64,000 nt of DNA from Sulfitobacter delicatus (GCF_900102535.1 NZ_FNBP01000002.1:124001-188000), one strand, 5' to 3'; shown: positions 9,313 through 19,202, counted from the first letter of the stretch. Translations and numbers: made by a program. The notes: generated from the sequence alone by a model not told the origin.

Positions 9313-10917
9313 TCACATCCGGAACAATCCAAATTTTGTCGGTTCAATCGGCGCATTCAAACTGGCCGTGAGGCTCAGATAGAGCACATCGCGGCTCTTG
9401 CGCGGATCGATGATACCGTCGTCCCACAGCCGCGCCGAGGCATAAAGCGGGTGGCTCTGCTCCTCGAACATATCAATCGTCGGTTGTTTGAAGGCGGTCT
9501 CTTCTTCCTCGGTCCAAGTATCCCCGGCCCGCTCAATCGCGTCGCGTTTGACGGTGGCAAGCACGCCTGCCGCCTGCGCGCCGCCCATGACGGAAATCCG
9601 GCTGTTCGGCCAAGACCACAGGAAGCGCGGACGATAGGCCCGGCCCGACATGCCGTAGTTGCCCGCGCCAAAGGAGCCGCCGACCAGCATGGTGATCTTG
9701 GGCACATTGGTGGTCGCCACCGCCGTCACCATCTTGGCCCCATGGCGCGCGATGCCCTCGTTTTCGTATTTGCGGCCGACCATGAAGCCGGTGATGTTTT
9801 GCAGGAAAACCAATGGGATGTTGCGCTGGCTGCAAAGCTCGACAAAATGCGCACCCTTCTGGGCGGCTTCGGAAAACAGCACGCCGTTGTTGGCGATGAT
9901 GCCGATGGGGCAGCCTTTGACATGAGCAAAGCCGGTCACCAGTGTCTCGCCAAAGCGCGGCTTGAACTCGTCAAAGCGGCTGCCATCGACCAAGCGCATG
10001 ATCACCTCGCGGATGTCGTAGGGTGTGCGCAGATCGGCAGGCACCACGCCCAGCATCTCGTCGGGGTCATAAGCGGGCTCTTCGGGGCTGGCCCAGTCGA
10101 CGGTGGCGGGTTTGGTCTTGTTGAGATGCCCCACGGCACGGCGCGCCAACGCCAGCGCATGGGCGTCATCCTCGGCCAAATAATCCGCCACACCTGAGAG
10201 CCGCGTATGCACATCGCCGCCGCCGAGGTCTTCGGCGCTGACCACCTCCCCCGTCGCGGCCTTCACCAATGGCGGCCCCGCGAGGAAGATCGTGCCCTGC
10301 TCTTTGACGATAATGGTCACATCCGACATCGCGGGCACATAGGCACCGCCCGCGGTGCAAGACCCCATCACGACGGCAATCTGCGCGATGCCCTTGGCGC
10401 TCATCCGCGCTTGATTATAGAAAATCGCACCAAAGTGGTCGCGGTCGGGGAAGACCTCGTCTTGGTTCGGCAGGTTGGCCCCACCCGAGTCGACAAGATA
10501 GATGCAGGAAAGATGGTTCGCCTCGGCAATCTCTTGGGCGCGCAGGTGTTTTTTCACCGTCATCGGGTAATAAGTGCCGCCCTTCACGGTGGCGTCGTTG
10601 CAGACCACCATGACCTCATGGCCCTGCACCCGGCCAATGCCCGCGATCACGCCCGCACAGGGTGCGGCCCCACCGTAGAGCCCATGCGCCGCCGTGGCCC
10701 CGATTTCCAGAAACGGGCTGCCGGGATCGAGCAGATTGGCCACACGCTCACGCGGCAGCATTTTGCCCCGGCTCTCGTGCCGGGCGCGGGACTTCTCGCC
10801 GCCACCGAGCGCTGCGGCCTCGGCTGCCTCGCGGACCTCGCTGAGCGCTTTCAGATGCGCCATCTCGTTCGCCTTATAGGCATCCGAGGATGGCAGGGCT
10901 TGGGATGTCAGTTTCAT
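9313..10917 (-). CDS. liuB: Methylcrotonyl-CoA carboxylase, carboxyltransferase beta subunit
   Basis: The 534-residue protein has the two crotonase-like lobes of acyl-CoA carboxyltransferases, with the characteristic segments REPxxx-type [18 protein letters not shown] and the C-terminal [19 protein letters not shown]. It transfers the carboxyl group from biotinyl-LiuD to 3-methylcrotonyl-CoA. The ATG overlaps the acyl-CoA synthetase stop (ATGA). The downstream gap before liuD holds a GC-rich repeat, unlike the otherwise tight spacing. Confidence 0.95.
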   Translation of the reverse strand: MKLTSQALPSSDAYKANEMAHLKALSEVREAAEAAALGGGEKSRARHESRGKMLPRERVANLLDPGSPFLEIGATAAHGLYGGAAPCAGVIAGIGRVQGHEVMVVCNDATVKGGTYYPMTVKKHLRAQEIAEANHLSCIYLVDSGGANLPNQDEVFPDRDHFGAIFYNQARMSAKGIAQIAVVMGSCTAGGAYVPAMSDVTIIVKEQGTIFLAGPPLVKAATGEVVSAEDLGGGDVHTRLSGVADYLAEDDAHALALARRAVGHLNKTKPATVDWASPEEPAYDPDEMLGVVPADLRTPYDIREVIMRLVDGSRFDEFKPRFGETLVTGFAHVKGCPIGIIANNGVLFSEAAQKGAHFVELCSQRNIPLVFLQNITGFMVGRKYENEGIARHGAKMVTAVATTNVPKITMLVGGSFGAGNYGMSGRAYRPRFLWSWPNSRISVMGGAQAAGVLATVKRDAIERAGDTWTEEEETAFKQPTIDMFEEQSHPLYASARLWDDGIIDPRKSRDVLYLSLTASLNAPIEPTKFGLFRM

Positions 10918-12416
10918 GTTACGTCCTCATTCTCTTGCGCCGCCAGACGCTTTAACTCTTTGCGGATCACCTTGCCGGTGACGGTCATCGGCAGGTCCTC
11001 CACGAATGCGATTTCACGGGGGTAGGAATAGCTGGCGAGCCGCTCCTTGACCCAATCTTGCAAGTTTTTCGCCGTGGCTTTGGCGCCGGGTTTCAGCACA
11101 ACATAGGCTTTGACGATCTCGGTGCGCAGCGCGTCCGGCTTGCCCACCACGCCGCAGGTCGCGACGGCACTGTGCGTCAGCAGGCAGTCCTCAATCTCCG
11201 CCGGGCCGATGCGGTAGCCCGCTGAGGTGATCACGTCATCCTCCCGGCCCACAAAGCGCAGATAGTCGCCCTCCCAGATGCCCCGATCACCGGTCAGCAG
11301 CCAGTCGCCATGGAACTTCGCCGCAGTCTCCTCGGGCCGGTTCCAGTAGCGCAGCATCATCGACGGCGCACCTTTGCGCACCGCCACGTCGCCTTCGGCG
11401 TCGGTGGGCTGGCCGTCAGCGTTCAGCACTGCCAAGTCGAACCCGGGCACCGGCTTGCCAATGCAGCCGGGCTGCGCGGGGAAATCGACGCCGCAGCTTG
11501 AGGCGACCATATTGCACTCGGTCTGGCCGTAGAACTCGTTGATCTCCAAGCCAAAAGCCTTGCGACCCCAAGCCAGCATCTCGGCGCCCAGAGGCTCGCC
11601 GCCGCTGGCCACGGAACGCAGGCCCGGCAGCGACACATCCGCCGCTTTCAGCATCCGCAGCGCAGTCGGCGGGAAGAAGACATTGCGCACATCGCCGCAC
11701 GCGATCACATCGGCGCAGCCTTCGACGGTGAACTTGGGCATTCGCGCCGCTACGACCGGCACACCAAGCGCCAACGCGGGCATCGCCACATCGAAAAGCC
11801 CGCCGATCCAAGCCCAATCCGCCGGGGTCCAGAGGCAATCGCCGGTCTGGCCCAGATGGTCGTGGCTCACCGAAACCCCCGGCAAATGGCCCGAGAGCAC
11901 CCGATGCCCGTGGAGCGCGCCCTTGGGGGTGCCGGTGGTGCCAGAGGTGTAGATCAGCACGGCGGGGTCTTCGGGGCCGACCTCGGCAAACTCGACCGAA
12001 GCGCCCGCGATGCCGACCTCGGACGCGATCCAAGGTGTCGCCAGATCGCCCAGCAGATCCGCGCCCTCGGCATCGGTCAGCACAATCGCACAGCCAGCGT
12101 CATTGATCCGGCTCGCCAGCGCATCGTGTTTAAACAGTTTGAACAGAGGCACCGAGATCGCGCCGACCTTCCAGATCGCCAGATGCGCGGCTGCACACCA
12201 AGGCGACTGGCTGAGCAAGACACCCACCCGGTCGCCGGGGCGCACCTCGGCCAGAAGCGCCCGCGCCAGACCATCGGCCCGCTTGGCCAGATCGCCATAT
12301 GTCACATCGCGGCGGGCCTCCCCGGTCAGGTCAATGATCGCCAAGGCGTCCTCGGGCTGCGCCAAACATTGCGCGGCCATATTGCCCTGCCAGATGCTCC
12401 AATCGTCAGATTTCAT
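10914..12416 (-). CDS. AMP-binding acyl-CoA synthetase of the leucine-degradation cluster
   Basis: The 500-residue member of the ANL superfamily has the phosphate-binding loop [11 protein letters not shown] (156-166), the FYGQTECN motif, the GDRG segment, and the catalytic C-terminal lysine in TVTGKV (Lys482). It makes an acyl-CoA and AMP from a carboxylic acid, CoA and ATP. Its place between ivd and liuB suggests that it activates isovalerate or another branched short-chain acid. The start at 12416 (MKSDDWSIW) fits where homology begins; a longer frame would overlap the neighbour upstream. Confidence 0.88.
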   Translation of the reverse strand: MKSDDWSIWQGNMAAQCLAQPEDALAIIDLTGEARRDVTYGDLAKRADGLARALLAEVRPGDRVGVLLSQSPWCAAAHLAIWKVGAISVPLFKLFKHDALASRINDAGCAIVLTDAEGADLLGDLATPWIASEVGIAGASVEFAEVGPEDPAVLIYTSGTTGTPKGALHGHRVLSGHLPGVSVSHDHLGQTGDCLWTPADWAWIGGLFDVAMPALALGVPVVAARMPKFTVEGCADVIACGDVRNVFFPPTALRMLKAADVSLPGLRSVASGGEPLGAEMLAWGRKAFGLEINEFYGQTECNMVASSCGVDFPAQPGCIGKPVPGFDLAVLNADGQPTDAEGDVAVRKGAPSMMLRYWNRPEETAAKFHGDWLLTGDRGIWEGDYLRFVGREDDVITSAGYRIGPAEIEDCLLTHSAVATCGVVGKPDALRTEIVKAYVVLKPGAKATAKNLQDWVKERLASYSYPREIAFVEDLPMTVTGKVIRKELKRLAAQENEDVT

Positions 12417-12417
12417 A

Positions 12418-13134
12418 TCAGCTTCGGTACTCCGGGTTCTCAAAATCAAACCGCGCACCGGCATCCCATGCGTTGCGGTCATTGCCCTCTTGCGGATAGC
12501 CGCCCGCTGCTTTCAACATTCGCGCCAGATGCATCGCGTTCCACGTCATGATCGTGGTGTTGCGCTGCGTGAATTCATTGTCGAATCCTGCGCGCTTGCC
12601 GTCCACGTCATCACCATAAGACGGCCCCGGCCCCGCCTCGCCGATCCAGCCGCAATCGGCCTGTGGCGGGATGGTGTAACCAAGGTGGTTCATCGCAAAA
12701 CCGGTGGTCATGGCAACGTGCTTGATGCCGTCCTCATTGCCTGTCACCACAGAGCCGCCGACCTTGCCGTAAAACACCGATTGGCCCTTGTCGTTGAGTT
12801 TGCCCGACATGGCATAGAGCCGCTCGATCAAGACCCGACAAACGCTGCTTTCCTCGCCCAGCCACAGCGGCGTGCCGATGATCAGGATGTCTGCGGCCAG
12901 CACCTTTTCCCAGATCGCGGGCCAGTCGTCGCGGTCCCAGCCGTGCTCGGTCATGTCCGGATAGACGCCCGGCGGCACTTGGTGGTCCAGCAGATAGAGG
13001 TGTTCCACGCCCACCCCCTGCGCCTGCATGATCCCCGCGCTGGCGTTGAGCAGCAGTTGCGTGTGGCTGTCGCCGGGTTTTTTTTTCAGCGAGCAATTTA
13101 CGTAGAGCGCCTTGAGGTCGGAAAAATCAGTCAT
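12418..13134 (-). CDS. Flavodoxin-fold NAD(P)H-dependent oxidoreductase
   Basis: The 238-residue protein resembles NADPH-dependent FMN reductases and WrbA-like proteins: a first beta strand KALYVNCSLKKKPGDSHT where a phosphate-binding loop is expected, the FMN-contacting IIGTPLWLGEESS segment, and GGSVVTGNEDG in the second half. It probably binds FMN and reduces a quinone or flavin; the substrate is unknown. It is separated by one base from the acyl-CoA synthetase and overlaps the DUF1622 gene stop by 8 bases. The ATG at 13134 is preferred to a TTG two codons upstream. Confidence 0.82.
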   Translation of the reverse strand: MTDFSDLKALYVNCSLKKKPGDSHTQLLLNASAGIMQAQGVGVEHLYLLDHQVPPGVYPDMTEHGWDRDDWPAIWEKVLAADILIIGTPLWLGEESSVCRVLIERLYAMSGKLNDKGQSVFYGKVGGSVVTGNEDGIKHVAMTTGFAMNHLGYTIPPQADCGWIGEAGPGPSYGDDVDGKRAGFDNEFTQRNTTIMTWNAMHLARMLKAAGGYPQEGNDRNAWDAGARFDFENPEYRS

Positions 13135-13528
13135 CGCCAAGTTCCTTCTTCAGTTGCTCCAACTCCCGATCAAGGAAATAGGAGGTGATAGAGCGGATGA
13201 TGACCAGCAGGAGCAGGAACATCAGATCGGCAAAGCGCAGGCTGATCGCGGTGTGGATCACATCAGAGACGATGAAAAGCTCAAGCCCCGCAAGGATGTA
13301 GCGCCCCAGTTCGATCCGCTCGCGGTTGGTGCGCCTGACCCGTTCCGGGCCGCTTTTGCCGACTTCGGCGATCACGACACCGGTCAGGAAACGCGCGGCA
13401 CCGATCAGCAGCAGCAGGATGGCAGCAATATCGATCACCGCTGCCAAGATCTCAAAAATCTCGATCAGCCAAGGCAGCGCGCCATGCAGCACACCGCCTT
13501 CGGTTTCCATTTCGATCAGACTCTCCAT
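13127..13528 (-). CDS. DUF1622 family inner-membrane protein
   Basis: The 133-residue protein has three hydrophobic segments (about 18-45, 77-95 and 99-118) and a charged C-terminal helix (RELEQLKKELGDD) likely to lie in the cytoplasm. The pattern matches the DUF1622 family, whose function is unknown. The ATG at 13528 follows a GGAGG site spaced about 6 bases; longer in-frame extensions do not look like protein of this family. It is embedded in the leucine cluster, downstream of a LprI-like gene. Confidence 0.75.
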   Translation of the reverse strand: MESLIEMETEGGVLHGALPWLIEIFEILAAVIDIAAILLLLIGAARFLTGVVIAEVGKSGPERVRRTNRERIELGRYILAGLELFIVSDVIHTAISLRFADLMFLLLLVIIRSITSYFLDRELEQLKKELGDD

Positions 13529-13569
13529 CCCGGTTCCTCCGTTCCGTCCCTGCGCCGCAGGGGGCGCGC

Positions 13570-14055
13570 CTAGTAAGTCGACCCAAGAAGCAAGGCCTGC
13601 TCGCCCGTCATCCGCATGAGACACATTAGCGTCGCTGGCCCGCCGCCGGTGCCACCGCCCCATTGGCTACGCTCGTAGTCACAGGCGGCATCGCGGAACG
13701 TAATCCACGCGCGCTGCATGTCACGTAAGGCCTCGGCCTGTTTGGGGAGTTCGGGCTGGTACATGGCGGCGTCTTCATCCGCCGACTTCGCTTGGACCAT
13801 CCGTGCGCGGTAGTTTTCGTTCAGCAAGCTGTCCCAGAAGGTCAACTCACCGTCCAGACAGCCGCCCATGCCATAGGTCGAATAGCCACCCGGCGCATCC
13901 ATACAGAGGTTTGCCGACAGGCCAATGCACGCGCGCTTGTCGGCGAACTCTTCAGCCCCGGCGAGGCAAGTCGCCGTCGCATTGTTGGAATAGGTGATGT
14001 CCTCCGCCGCCGCCGGCCCGGCCAGAAGCGCGAGAGCCAGAAGCGGCGCGCGCAT
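13570..14055 (-). CDS. LprI-like secreted protein (DUF1311 family)
   Basis: The 161-residue protein has a signal peptide ([18 protein letters not shown], cleavage after about residue 18). Its cysteine-rich mature part includes ATCLAG, RACIGL, NLCMD, GGCLDGELTFWDSLLNENY and the family-typical LRDMQRAWITFRDAACDYE. Members of this family (LprI, DUF1311) are periplasmic or exported and some inhibit lysozyme. The ATG shares a base with the ivd stop (TGATG), so it is translated with the dehydrogenase. Its presence in a catabolic operon is unexplained. Confidence 0.82.
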   Translation of the reverse strand: MRAPLLALALLAGPAAAEDITYSNNATATCLAGAEEFADKRACIGLSANLCMDAPGGYSTYGMGGCLDGELTFWDSLLNENYRARMVQAKSADEDAAMYQPELPKQAEALRDMQRAWITFRDAACDYERSQWGGGTGGGPATLMCLMRMTGEQALLLGSTY

Positions 14056-15215
14056 CACATGGCCCCCATCATTTCGCGGCCCACCAGCATGCGGCGAATT
14101 TCCGAGGTGCCGGCACCGATTTCCATCAGCTTGGCGTCACGGAAGATACGGCCCACCGGGTTGTCGCTCAGATAGCCCGCGCCGCCCATGGCCTGCACCG
14201 ATTGATGCGCCTGCACCATGGCTTGCTCGGAGGCATAAAGACAGCAAGCCGCCGCGTCCTGACGGGTCACATCGCCCCGATCACAAGCCTGCGCCACGCT
14301 ATAGACATAGGCCCGCGCCGAGTTCATCGCGGTGTACATATCCGCCATCTTGCCCTGCATCAGCTGGAAGTCCCCGATGCGCTGGCCGAACTGTTTGCGC
14401 TCGGCCATATAGGGCATGATCTCGTCCAGACAGGCGGCCATGATGCCAAGGCCAATGCCCGCCAGCACCACACGCTCATAGTCGAGGCCGGACATCAGCA
14501 CCCGCACGCCTTTGCCCTCTTCGCCGAGGATGTTCTCAAAGGGCACTTCGCAATTGTCAAAGATCAGCTCGGCGGTGTTGGAGCCGCGCATGCCCAGCTT
14601 GTCGAAGTGGTTTGAGGTGGTGAAACCCTTCATCGACTTTTCGATCAGAAAGGCAGTGATGCCTTTGGAGCCCGCCTCGGGGTCGGTCTTGGCATAGACG
14701 ACCAGTGTCTCGGCGTCGGGACCATTGGTGATCCAATATTTGTTGCCGTTCAGGCGGAAATGATCGTTCCGCTTTTCGGCGTGCAGCTTCATGCTCACCA
14801 CGTCACTGCCCGCACCCGCCTCCGACATCGCCAGCGCGCCGACATGCTCACCGGAGCAGAGTTTCGGCAGATACTGTGCCTTTTGCTCGGGGGTGCCGTT
14901 CAGCTTGATCTGGTTAACGCAAAGGTTGGAATGCGCGCCATAGGACAGCGACACCGAGGCACTGGCGCGGGCGATCTCTTCCACCGCGACGGTATGCGCG
15001 ACATAGCCCATGCCGGACCCGCCGTATTCTTCCTCGACGGTCATGCCCAGAAGGCCCAGCTCGCCCATCTCGGTCCAAAGCTCGGCCGGAAAATCGTTTT
15101 TGGTGTCGATCTCGGCGGCCATTGGCTTGACGCGCTCCTGCGCCCAGCGGTGCACCATGTCGCGCAGCGCGCCAACGTCTTCACCCAGATCGAACTGCAT
15201 ACTTGCGTTAAACAC
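14055..15215 (-). CDS. liuA: Isovaleryl-CoA dehydrogenase
   Basis: The 386-residue FAD acyl-CoA dehydrogenase oxidises isovaleryl-CoA to 3-methylcrotonyl-CoA. The FAD-contacting segments [15 protein letters not shown] (129-143) and WITNG (161-165) are present. Glu247 in [11 protein letters not shown] aligns with the catalytic base Glu254 of human isovaleryl-CoA dehydrogenase, a placement specific to this subfamily. I chose the GTG start at 15215 because GGGGGAGAAG sits just upstream of it and too far from the next ATG (15200). It is the first gene of the liu cluster. Confidence 0.93.
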   Translation of the reverse strand: MFNASMQFDLGEDVGALRDMVHRWAQERVKPMAAEIDTKNDFPAELWTEMGELGLLGMTVEEEYGGSGMGYVAHTVAVEEIARASASVSLSYGAHSNLCVNQIKLNGTPEQKAQYLPKLCSGEHVGALAMSEAGAGSDVVSMKLHAEKRNDHFRLNGNKYWITNGPDAETLVVYAKTDPEAGSKGITAFLIEKSMKGFTTSNHFDKLGMRGSNTAELIFDNCEVPFENILGEEGKGVRVLMSGLDYERVVLAGIGLGIMAACLDEIMPYMAERKQFGQRIGDFQLMQGKMADMYTAMNSARAYVYSVAQACDRGDVTRQDAAACCLYASEQAMVQAHQSVQAMGGAGYLSDNPVGRIFRDAKLMEIGAGTSEIRRMLVGREMMGAM

Positions 15216-15234
15216 GACTTCTCCCCCGATTTAT

Positions 15235-15248
15235 TGAACGCTTGTTCA
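15235..15248. promoter_or_regulatory. Inverted repeat upstream of ivd, candidate operator
   Basis: TGAAC and GTTCA arms of 5 bases flank a 4-base spacer, 20 bases upstream of the ivd start codon, in the region between ivd and the divergent gene at 15364. The position suits a repressor site for the leucine cluster. No regulator gene of this cluster is in the window, so the binding protein is unknown. Confidence 0.4.
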
Positions 15249-15363
15249 TTACCTACCGTCCTGTCCGCGATGCGTCAAGCATCAGCACGCGGCGTCACGC
15301 GGAACCACGCTGCTATGCCGGGGGTTGGCTTTGCAACTGACCTTACAACAAAGCGAGACCAAA

Positions 15364-15840
15364 ATGAGCGATGATCTGAAGAAAGAGTTCTGGGACCGGA
15401 TGGACGACACCCGCGCCGGGATGTTGATGACCAAGACCGCCCCAGCGATCCCGATGACCCACTATATCGACGAAGACGACCGCTCTGCCGTGCTGTGGTT
15501 TATCACCGCCAAGCAAACCGATCTGGCAAAATCCGCAGAGGGCCGCTCTGAGGCGCAGTATCTCATCGCCAGCAAGGACGAATCCCTCTGGGCGCGGATT
15601 GATGGGCATGTCTCGGCGGTGACCAACCCGACCGAACTCGACAAAATCTGGAACGCCATCGCGGGCGCGTGGTTCGAAGATGGCAAGCAAGACCCCGATG
15701 TGCAGTTGATCCGCTTCGACCTAACCGAAGCCGAGGTTTGGGCCACCGACGGCGGGTTCAAGTTCTTCTATGAGATTGGCAAAGCACAGTTGACAGGTGT
15801 GAAGCCGGATGTGGGCGACCACGGCACGATACGGTTCTAA
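15364..15840 (+). CDS. Pyridoxamine 5'-phosphate oxidase-like general stress protein
   Basis: The 158-residue protein resembles the stress-induced split-barrel flavin-binding family: MSDDLKKEFWDRMDDTRAGMLMT at the N-terminus, AVLWFITAKQTDLAKS in the first barrel strands, and KIWNAIAGAWFEDGKQDPDVQLIRFD in the second half. Such proteins bind FMN or FAD; the physiological role is not settled. The ATG at 15364 fits the family start better than an upstream in-frame ATG at 15325. It is transcribed away from ivd, and its stop overlaps the convergent aminotransferase gene by 4 bases. Confidence 0.8.
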   Translation: MSDDLKKEFWDRMDDTRAGMLMTKTAPAIPMTHYIDEDDRSAVLWFITAKQTDLAKSAEGRSEAQYLIASKDESLWARIDGHVSAVTNPTELDKIWNAIAGAWFEDGKQDPDVQLIRFDLTEAEVWATDGGFKFFYEIGKAQLTGVKPDVGDHGTIRF

Positions 15841-17036
15841 GTCCAGCCCGCTTGAAAGACCGCGCTGACCTCAGCCCGGATGATCCGCGCGATCAAGGCG
15901 CAGTCGTCTAGGCTAAAGGTCAGCGGCACCCGCATGTCCATCAGCCCCGCCAGCACCGCATCGCTGGCGGGCATATTTTCGGCCTTCACATAGCGCCAAG
16001 TGTCGTAGCGGCTGGTAAAACCCTTCGGCTCCGCCCCCCCGAACCACTTTAGCTCCACGCCCCGTGCAGCGCAGCGGCTGACGACCTCTCCCACCGCCTC
16101 TGCGGACCATCCTTTCAGCAGGAATTGGATGGATGAGCCGACGATGCTCTCGGCCTCTGACCGATCAATGACCGTCAGCCCCGGCGTGTCGCGCAGCCCA
16201 GCTTCAATCACCCGGTAGCGTTCATTCCACCGTGCCACCTGCTCTGGCAACCTGCGCAACTGCGGGCGCAGCACTGCGGCGCGCAGATTGTCCATGCGGC
16301 CCGAGATATTGGGCGTCTCATAGCGGATCGTCTCAAAGGTCTCCGGTCCGGGTGCTGCCTCATGGCGGTCATAGAGCATATAGGACCCCGACAGCATAAT
16401 CGCCCGTGCTGCGACGTCAGCGTCGTCGGTGATCAGCAAACCACCCTCGCCCGAATTGATATGCTTGTAGGTCTGACAAGAGAAACAGCCGACCTTGCCC
16501 TGCGTCCCCGAGGCTTTGCCGTTCCACGCCGCCCCCATCGTATGGGCGCAATCCTCGATCACCGTGATGCCGTGCGCGTCACAAAGCGCCATCAGCGCAT
16601 CCATATCCGCCAGATGCCCGCGCATGTGGCTAAGCAGTAGCACGTCCGCCTGATCCGCCTTCGCCGCAAGATCATCAAGGTCGATGACTAGCTGCTCCGT
16701 CACCCCGACAAAGACCGGCACCGCGCCGAGTGACGCAATCGCCCCCGGCACCGGGGCCAGCGTGAAGGCATTGGTCAGCACCCTATCGCCCGGCTTCACC
16801 CCCACCGCCCGCAGCGCCGTGGACATCGCATAGCCGCCCGAAGCCACCGCGAGGCAGTATTTCACCCCCATCAGAGCCGCGAATTCCTGCTCCAGCAGCA
16901 CCACTTCGGCCACTTCACCCGGCGCGGTGTTATAGCGGTGCAACCGTCCGCTGCGCATCACCGCCACCGCAGCCTCGATCGCCTCTTCGGGGATCGGCTC
17001 TTGTTGGGTGAAACTGCCGGTGAAGCATTCGTCCAT
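15837..17036 (-). CDS. DegT/DnrJ/EryC1-family PLP-dependent aminotransferase
   Basis: The 399-residue protein has the fold-type I features of sugar aminotransferases: VIEDCAHTMGA (159-169) with the PLP-contacting Asp162, and the Schiff-base Lys191 in CQTYKHINSGEGG. The family typically transaminates nucleotide-linked keto sugars or keto-inositols. Here no sugar-nucleotide dehydratase is nearby, so the substrate is open. Its start overlaps the stop of the HAD phosphatase gene, which implies coupled translation. Confidence 0.85.
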   Translation of the reverse strand: MDECFTGSFTQQEPIPEEAIEAAVAVMRSGRLHRYNTAPGEVAEVVLLEQEFAALMGVKYCLAVASGGYAMSTALRAVGVKPGDRVLTNAFTLAPVPGAIASLGAVPVFVGVTEQLVIDLDDLAAKADQADVLLLSHMRGHLADMDALMALCDAHGITVIEDCAHTMGAAWNGKASGTQGKVGCFSCQTYKHINSGEGGLLITDDADVAARAIMLSGSYMLYDRHEAAPGPETFETIRYETPNISGRMDNLRAAVLRPQLRRLPEQVARWNERYRVIEAGLRDTPGLTVIDRSEAESIVGSSIQFLLKGWSAEAVGEVVSRCAARGVELKWFGGAEPKGFTSRYDTWRYVKAENMPASDAVLAGLMDMRVPLTFSLDDCALIARIIRAEVSAVFQAGWT

Positions 17037-17710
17037 CAGGCAACCTTGCCGATAAGCCGCTCCACAACGCGCGGCAGGTCGGCGAAATCATCCAACAGCG
17101 CTTCGGGCTCCAGCGCGGCCATGTCGCCACCGCCGGGGCCAAAGGTGACCAGCACGCAGGGCACCCCCGCCGCACGGGCAGTCTTGCGGTCGGTATCGGT
17201 GTCGCCGATCAACACACATTGCGCCGGATCGCCCCCGGCACGGCGCGCGGTTTCAAACAGATGCTCCGGGTCAGGTTTCCGCACAGCCAAAGTATCCGCC
17301 CCCAACATCGCGCCAAACGCCTCGCGCACGCCCAGCTTGGTCAGCAGCAACTCGGCCAGCGCCTCGGGCTTATTGGTGCAGATCGCTACGCAGTAGCCTG
17401 CGGCCTTAAGCGCCGCGACCGCCTCCATCGCGCCGGGATACATGATGGTGTGGGTGTCAATCTCGCGTTTGTAGGCGTCGAGCAGCATCGGGTAATAGCG
17501 GTCGATGGTCTCGGCGTCCTCGGCCCTGCCCAAACGTTGCATCCCCAGCGTCAGCATCGCCCGCCCGCCGCGCAGCGCGGTGCCCGCATCCTCAGCATGA
17601 ACCAGCACATCGCCCGCGCCCATGTCGCGAAAACAGGCGTTGGCGGCCGCAATCAAATCGCCAGACGTATCGGCCAGGGTGCCGTCGAGATCAAAAACAA
17701 CAGTTTTCAC
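17036..17710 (-). CDS. gph: HAD-family phosphatase, phosphoglycolate phosphatase-like
   Basis: The 224-residue protein shows the HAD motifs: FDLDGTLADT (5-14, nucleophile Asp6 and acid Asp8), CTNKPEALAELLL with the motif II Thr and a following Lys, and IGDTDTDRKTARAAGVP for motif III. A helical cap domain sits between motif I and II. These features fit Gph, which hydrolyses 2-phosphoglycolate, but related HADs act on sugar phosphates. It is divergent from glmU and overlaps the DegT aminotransferase gene by one base. Confidence 0.82.
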   Translation of the reverse strand: MKTVVFDLDGTLADTSGDLIAAANACFRDMGAGDVLVHAEDAGTALRGGRAMLTLGMQRLGRAEDAETIDRYYPMLLDAYKREIDTHTIMYPGAMEAVAALKAAGYCVAICTNKPEALAELLLTKLGVREAFGAMLGADTLAVRKPDPEHLFETARRAGGDPAQCVLIGDTDTDRKTARAAGVPCVLVTFGPGGGDMAALEPEALLDDFADLPRVVERLIGKVA

Positions 17711-17848
17711 TGATTACTCCCTTGGCGGAACCCCGCCCTGCATGATGCGTTCGTGTTGCAGACCGCAACCTAGTTTGATGGGCGGTGGCCTTGCGCCTTT
17801 GTGCGAAGCGCGTAAAGAGAATGCAAGCTGAAGGACAAAGAGATTTAC

Positions 17849-19201
17849 ATGGAAACTGCACTGATCATCCTCGCCGCAGGCAAGGGGACACGGATGAACT
17901 CGGACCTGCCAAAGGTACTGCACCGCGTCGCTTCCGCCCCGATGCTGGAGCACGCAATGGCCGCAGGCGCCACGCTGGCACCCCGCCATACCGTCGTGGT
18001 CGCAGGCCACGGCGCCGATCAGGTGCGCGCCGCCGCGACAGCCTTTGACGAAGACGCGCAGGTGGTCGAGCAGACCGAGCAACTCGGCACCGCCCATGCC
18101 GTGGCACAAGCGCGTCCGGCGCTCGAAGGTTTCGACGGCATGGCACTGGTGCTCTACGGCGACACGCCCTTCGTGCAGCCCGACACCTTGGAAAAGATGC
18201 AAGAGGCGCTCAGCACCCATGACGTCGTCGTGCTAGGCTTTGAAGCCGCAGACCCCGCCCGCTATGGCCGACTGGTGATGCAAGGCGACACGCTGGAACG
18301 CATCGTCGAGTTCAAGGATGCCAGCGAAGCAGAACGCGCCATCACCCTGTGCAACTCCGGCGTGGTCGCCTGCAAATCGGACCTGCTGTTCGACCTGATC
18401 GACAAGGTCGGCAACGGCAACGCCTCCGAGGAATACTACCTCACCGACATCATCGGCCTCGCCCGCGCCGAGGGCCGCAGCGCCACCGTGGTGACCTGCG
18501 CCGAGGCCGAGACCATGGGCGTCAACTCCCGCGCCGATCTGGCCCGCGCCGAGGCTGCCTTCCAATCCCGCGCCCGCGATCTGCTGATGGAAGACGGCGT
18601 GACCTTGATCGCGCCCGAAACCGTCTTCCTGTCCCGCGACACCTATATTGGCCGCGACACGGTGGTGGAGCCAAACGTCGTCTTCGGCCCCAATGTCACT
18701 GTCGAATCCGGCTCCACCATCCGCGCTTTCTCGCATCTCGAAGGCTGCCACGTCTCACGCGGCGGCATCGTGGGCCCCTACGCCCGCCTCCGCCCCGGCG
18801 CGGAACTGGCCGAAGACGTGCGCATCGGCAATTTTGTCGAGGTGAAAAACGCCCAGATCGCCGAAGGGGCCAAGGTCAACCACCTAAGCTACATCGGAGA
18901 CGCCACCGTCGGGGCGCGCAGCAACATTGGCGCGGGCACAATCACCTGCAACTACGATGGCGTGATGAAACACCACACCCATATTGGGGCAAACACCTTT
19001 ATCGGCTCGAACACAATGTTGGTGGCGCCAGTGTCCATCGGCGAGGGCGCGATGACAGGCAGCGGCTCGGTCATCACCTCGGATGTCGATCCCGACGCGC
19101 TGGCGCTGTCACGCGCACCGCAGGTGGAAAAACCAGGCATGGCGCGCAAGTTACGCGACATGTTGAAAGCAAAAAAAGCCAAAATGCAGAGGGGCAGCTA
19201 A
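17849..19201 (+). CDS. glmU: Bifunctional GlmU: UDP-GlcNAc pyrophosphorylase / glucosamine-1-phosphate acetyltransferase
   Basis: The 450-residue protein has an N-terminal nucleotidyltransferase domain with LAAGKGTRMNSDLPKVLH (7-24) and QLGTAHAV, and a C-terminal left-handed beta-helix of hexapeptide repeats (about 250-435) with the acetyltransferase motif GAGTITCNYDG. It makes UDP-GlcNAc for peptidoglycan and lipopolysaccharide. The stop is one base from glmS, forming a glmU-glmS pair that covers the amino-sugar branch of envelope synthesis. Confidence 0.97.
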   Translation: METALIILAAGKGTRMNSDLPKVLHRVASAPMLEHAMAAGATLAPRHTVVVAGHGADQVRAAATAFDEDAQVVEQTEQLGTAHAVAQARPALEGFDGMALVLYGDTPFVQPDTLEKMQEALSTHDVVVLGFEAADPARYGRLVMQGDTLERIVEFKDASEAERAITLCNSGVVACKSDLLFDLIDKVGNGNASEEYYLTDIIGLARAEGRSATVVTCAEAETMGVNSRADLARAEAAFQSRARDLLMEDGVTLIAPETVFLSRDTYIGRDTVVEPNVVFGPNVTVESGSTIRAFSHLEGCHVSRGGIVGPYARLRPGAELAEDVRIGNFVEVKNAQIAEGAKVNHLSYIGDATVGARSNIGAGTITCNYDGVMKHHTHIGANTFIGSNTMLVAPVSIGEGAMTGSGSVITSDVDPDALALSRAPQVEKPGMARKLRDMLKAKKAKMQRGS

Positions 19202-19202
19202 G

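Noticed and set aside
7404..9371. 655-codon plus-strand open frame opposite liuD
   Set aside because: It is rich in His, Arg and Pro as expected for an antisense frame, and liuD has complete domain motifs on the other strand.
17711..17848. Promoter pair for glmU and gph
   Set aside because: TTGCGC and TAAAGA with 16 bases between them can be seen, but the match is weak and not better than chance in this region.
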